From contig JAIRVH010000210.1 in the NCBI GenBank assembly GCA_031253985.1, positions 1-53,791 of the forward strand: DNA of 53,791 bases, read 5' to 3'. The position numbers and the translations under genes were made by a program. Below, one piece after another: positions 53,789 to 53,791 of the stretch. Under the pieces are notes generated by a model that searched no databases, had not been told where the DNA came from, and saw only the letters and a list, made by a program, of their open reading frames with translations. Within the stretch, counting starts at the first letter, position 1. Each line of letters begins with the position of its first letter. Origin of the DNA: Sphingobacterium sp. Lineage in GTDB: Bacteria; Bacteroidota; Bacteroidia; Sphingobacteriales; Sphingobacteriaceae.

Positions 53789-53791
53789 AAT

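Overview
The window looks like chromosome of a Bacteroidota bacterium, most likely Sphingobacteriaceae and close to Sphingobacterium. The evidence is four SusC/SusD outer-membrane pairs, a FecI/FecR/STN-receptor trio, several promoters of the Bacteroidota type (-7 TAnnTTTG, in the best case with a -33 TTTG), and AT-rich intergenic DNA with weak Shine-Dalgarno signals. I see no tRNA, rRNA, insertion sequence, prophage or CRISPR array.

Layout. (1) 1-6.8 kb: tatA and tex, two small genes of unknown function, an orphan palindrome/terminator cassette, and a padR / membrane protein / serine hydrolase operon. (2) 6.9-24.2 kb: a sialic acid locus on the minus strand. In transcription order it encodes SusC and SusD (NanO/NanU-like), N-acetylneuraminate lyase, a Kelch mutarotase, an MFS transporter, a two-domain sialate O-acetylesterase, an AGE-type epimerase, a GH20 hexosaminidase and a GH33 sialidase, then a strong hairpin and a GH16 lipoprotein. 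A FadR-type GntR regulator is divergent from it. (3) 24.4-34.2 kb: a GH27 alpha-galactosidase, then on the plus strand an ECF sigma / FecR / STN-SusC / SusD / thioredoxin-like operon, ending in a region with a sulfatase gene remnant. (4) 34.3-48.0 kb: a large outer-membrane beta-barrel protein, a zinc-ribbon membrane protein, an orphan SusC/SusD pair, a TPR protein, a glycerophosphodiester phosphodiesterase, and a TonB siderophore receptor with a PepSY membrane protein. A dense DnaA-box cluster that resembles oriC follows. (5) 48.1-53.8 kb: a SusC/SusD pair on the minus strand, downstream of a LytTR response regulator.

How the sialic acid genes fit together: GH33, GH20 and the O-acetylesterase (possibly with GH16 and GH27) strip host-type glycans. 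SusC/D carries the sugars over the outer membrane, the mutarotase supplies the right anomer, the MFS protein imports sialic acid, the lyase yields ManNAc and pyruvate, and the epimerase makes GlcNAc. The kinase, deacetylase and deaminase steps are not in this window. A 15-bp palindromic motif of FadR-operator type occurs on both sides of the regulator/susC promoter region, again upstream of the GH27 and sigma-factor genes, and in a weaker form before the sulfatase remnant. This suggests one regulon larger than the sialic acid operon.

Most notable for follow-up: the shared 15-bp operator-like motif and its repeated promoter block; the oriC-like cluster at 47932-48020; the perfect 17-bp inverted repeat around the -7 element of the last susC promoter; the sulfatase remnant; the two hairpins that partition the sialic acid operon; and the orphan paired-palindrome/terminator cassette near 4.3 kb.
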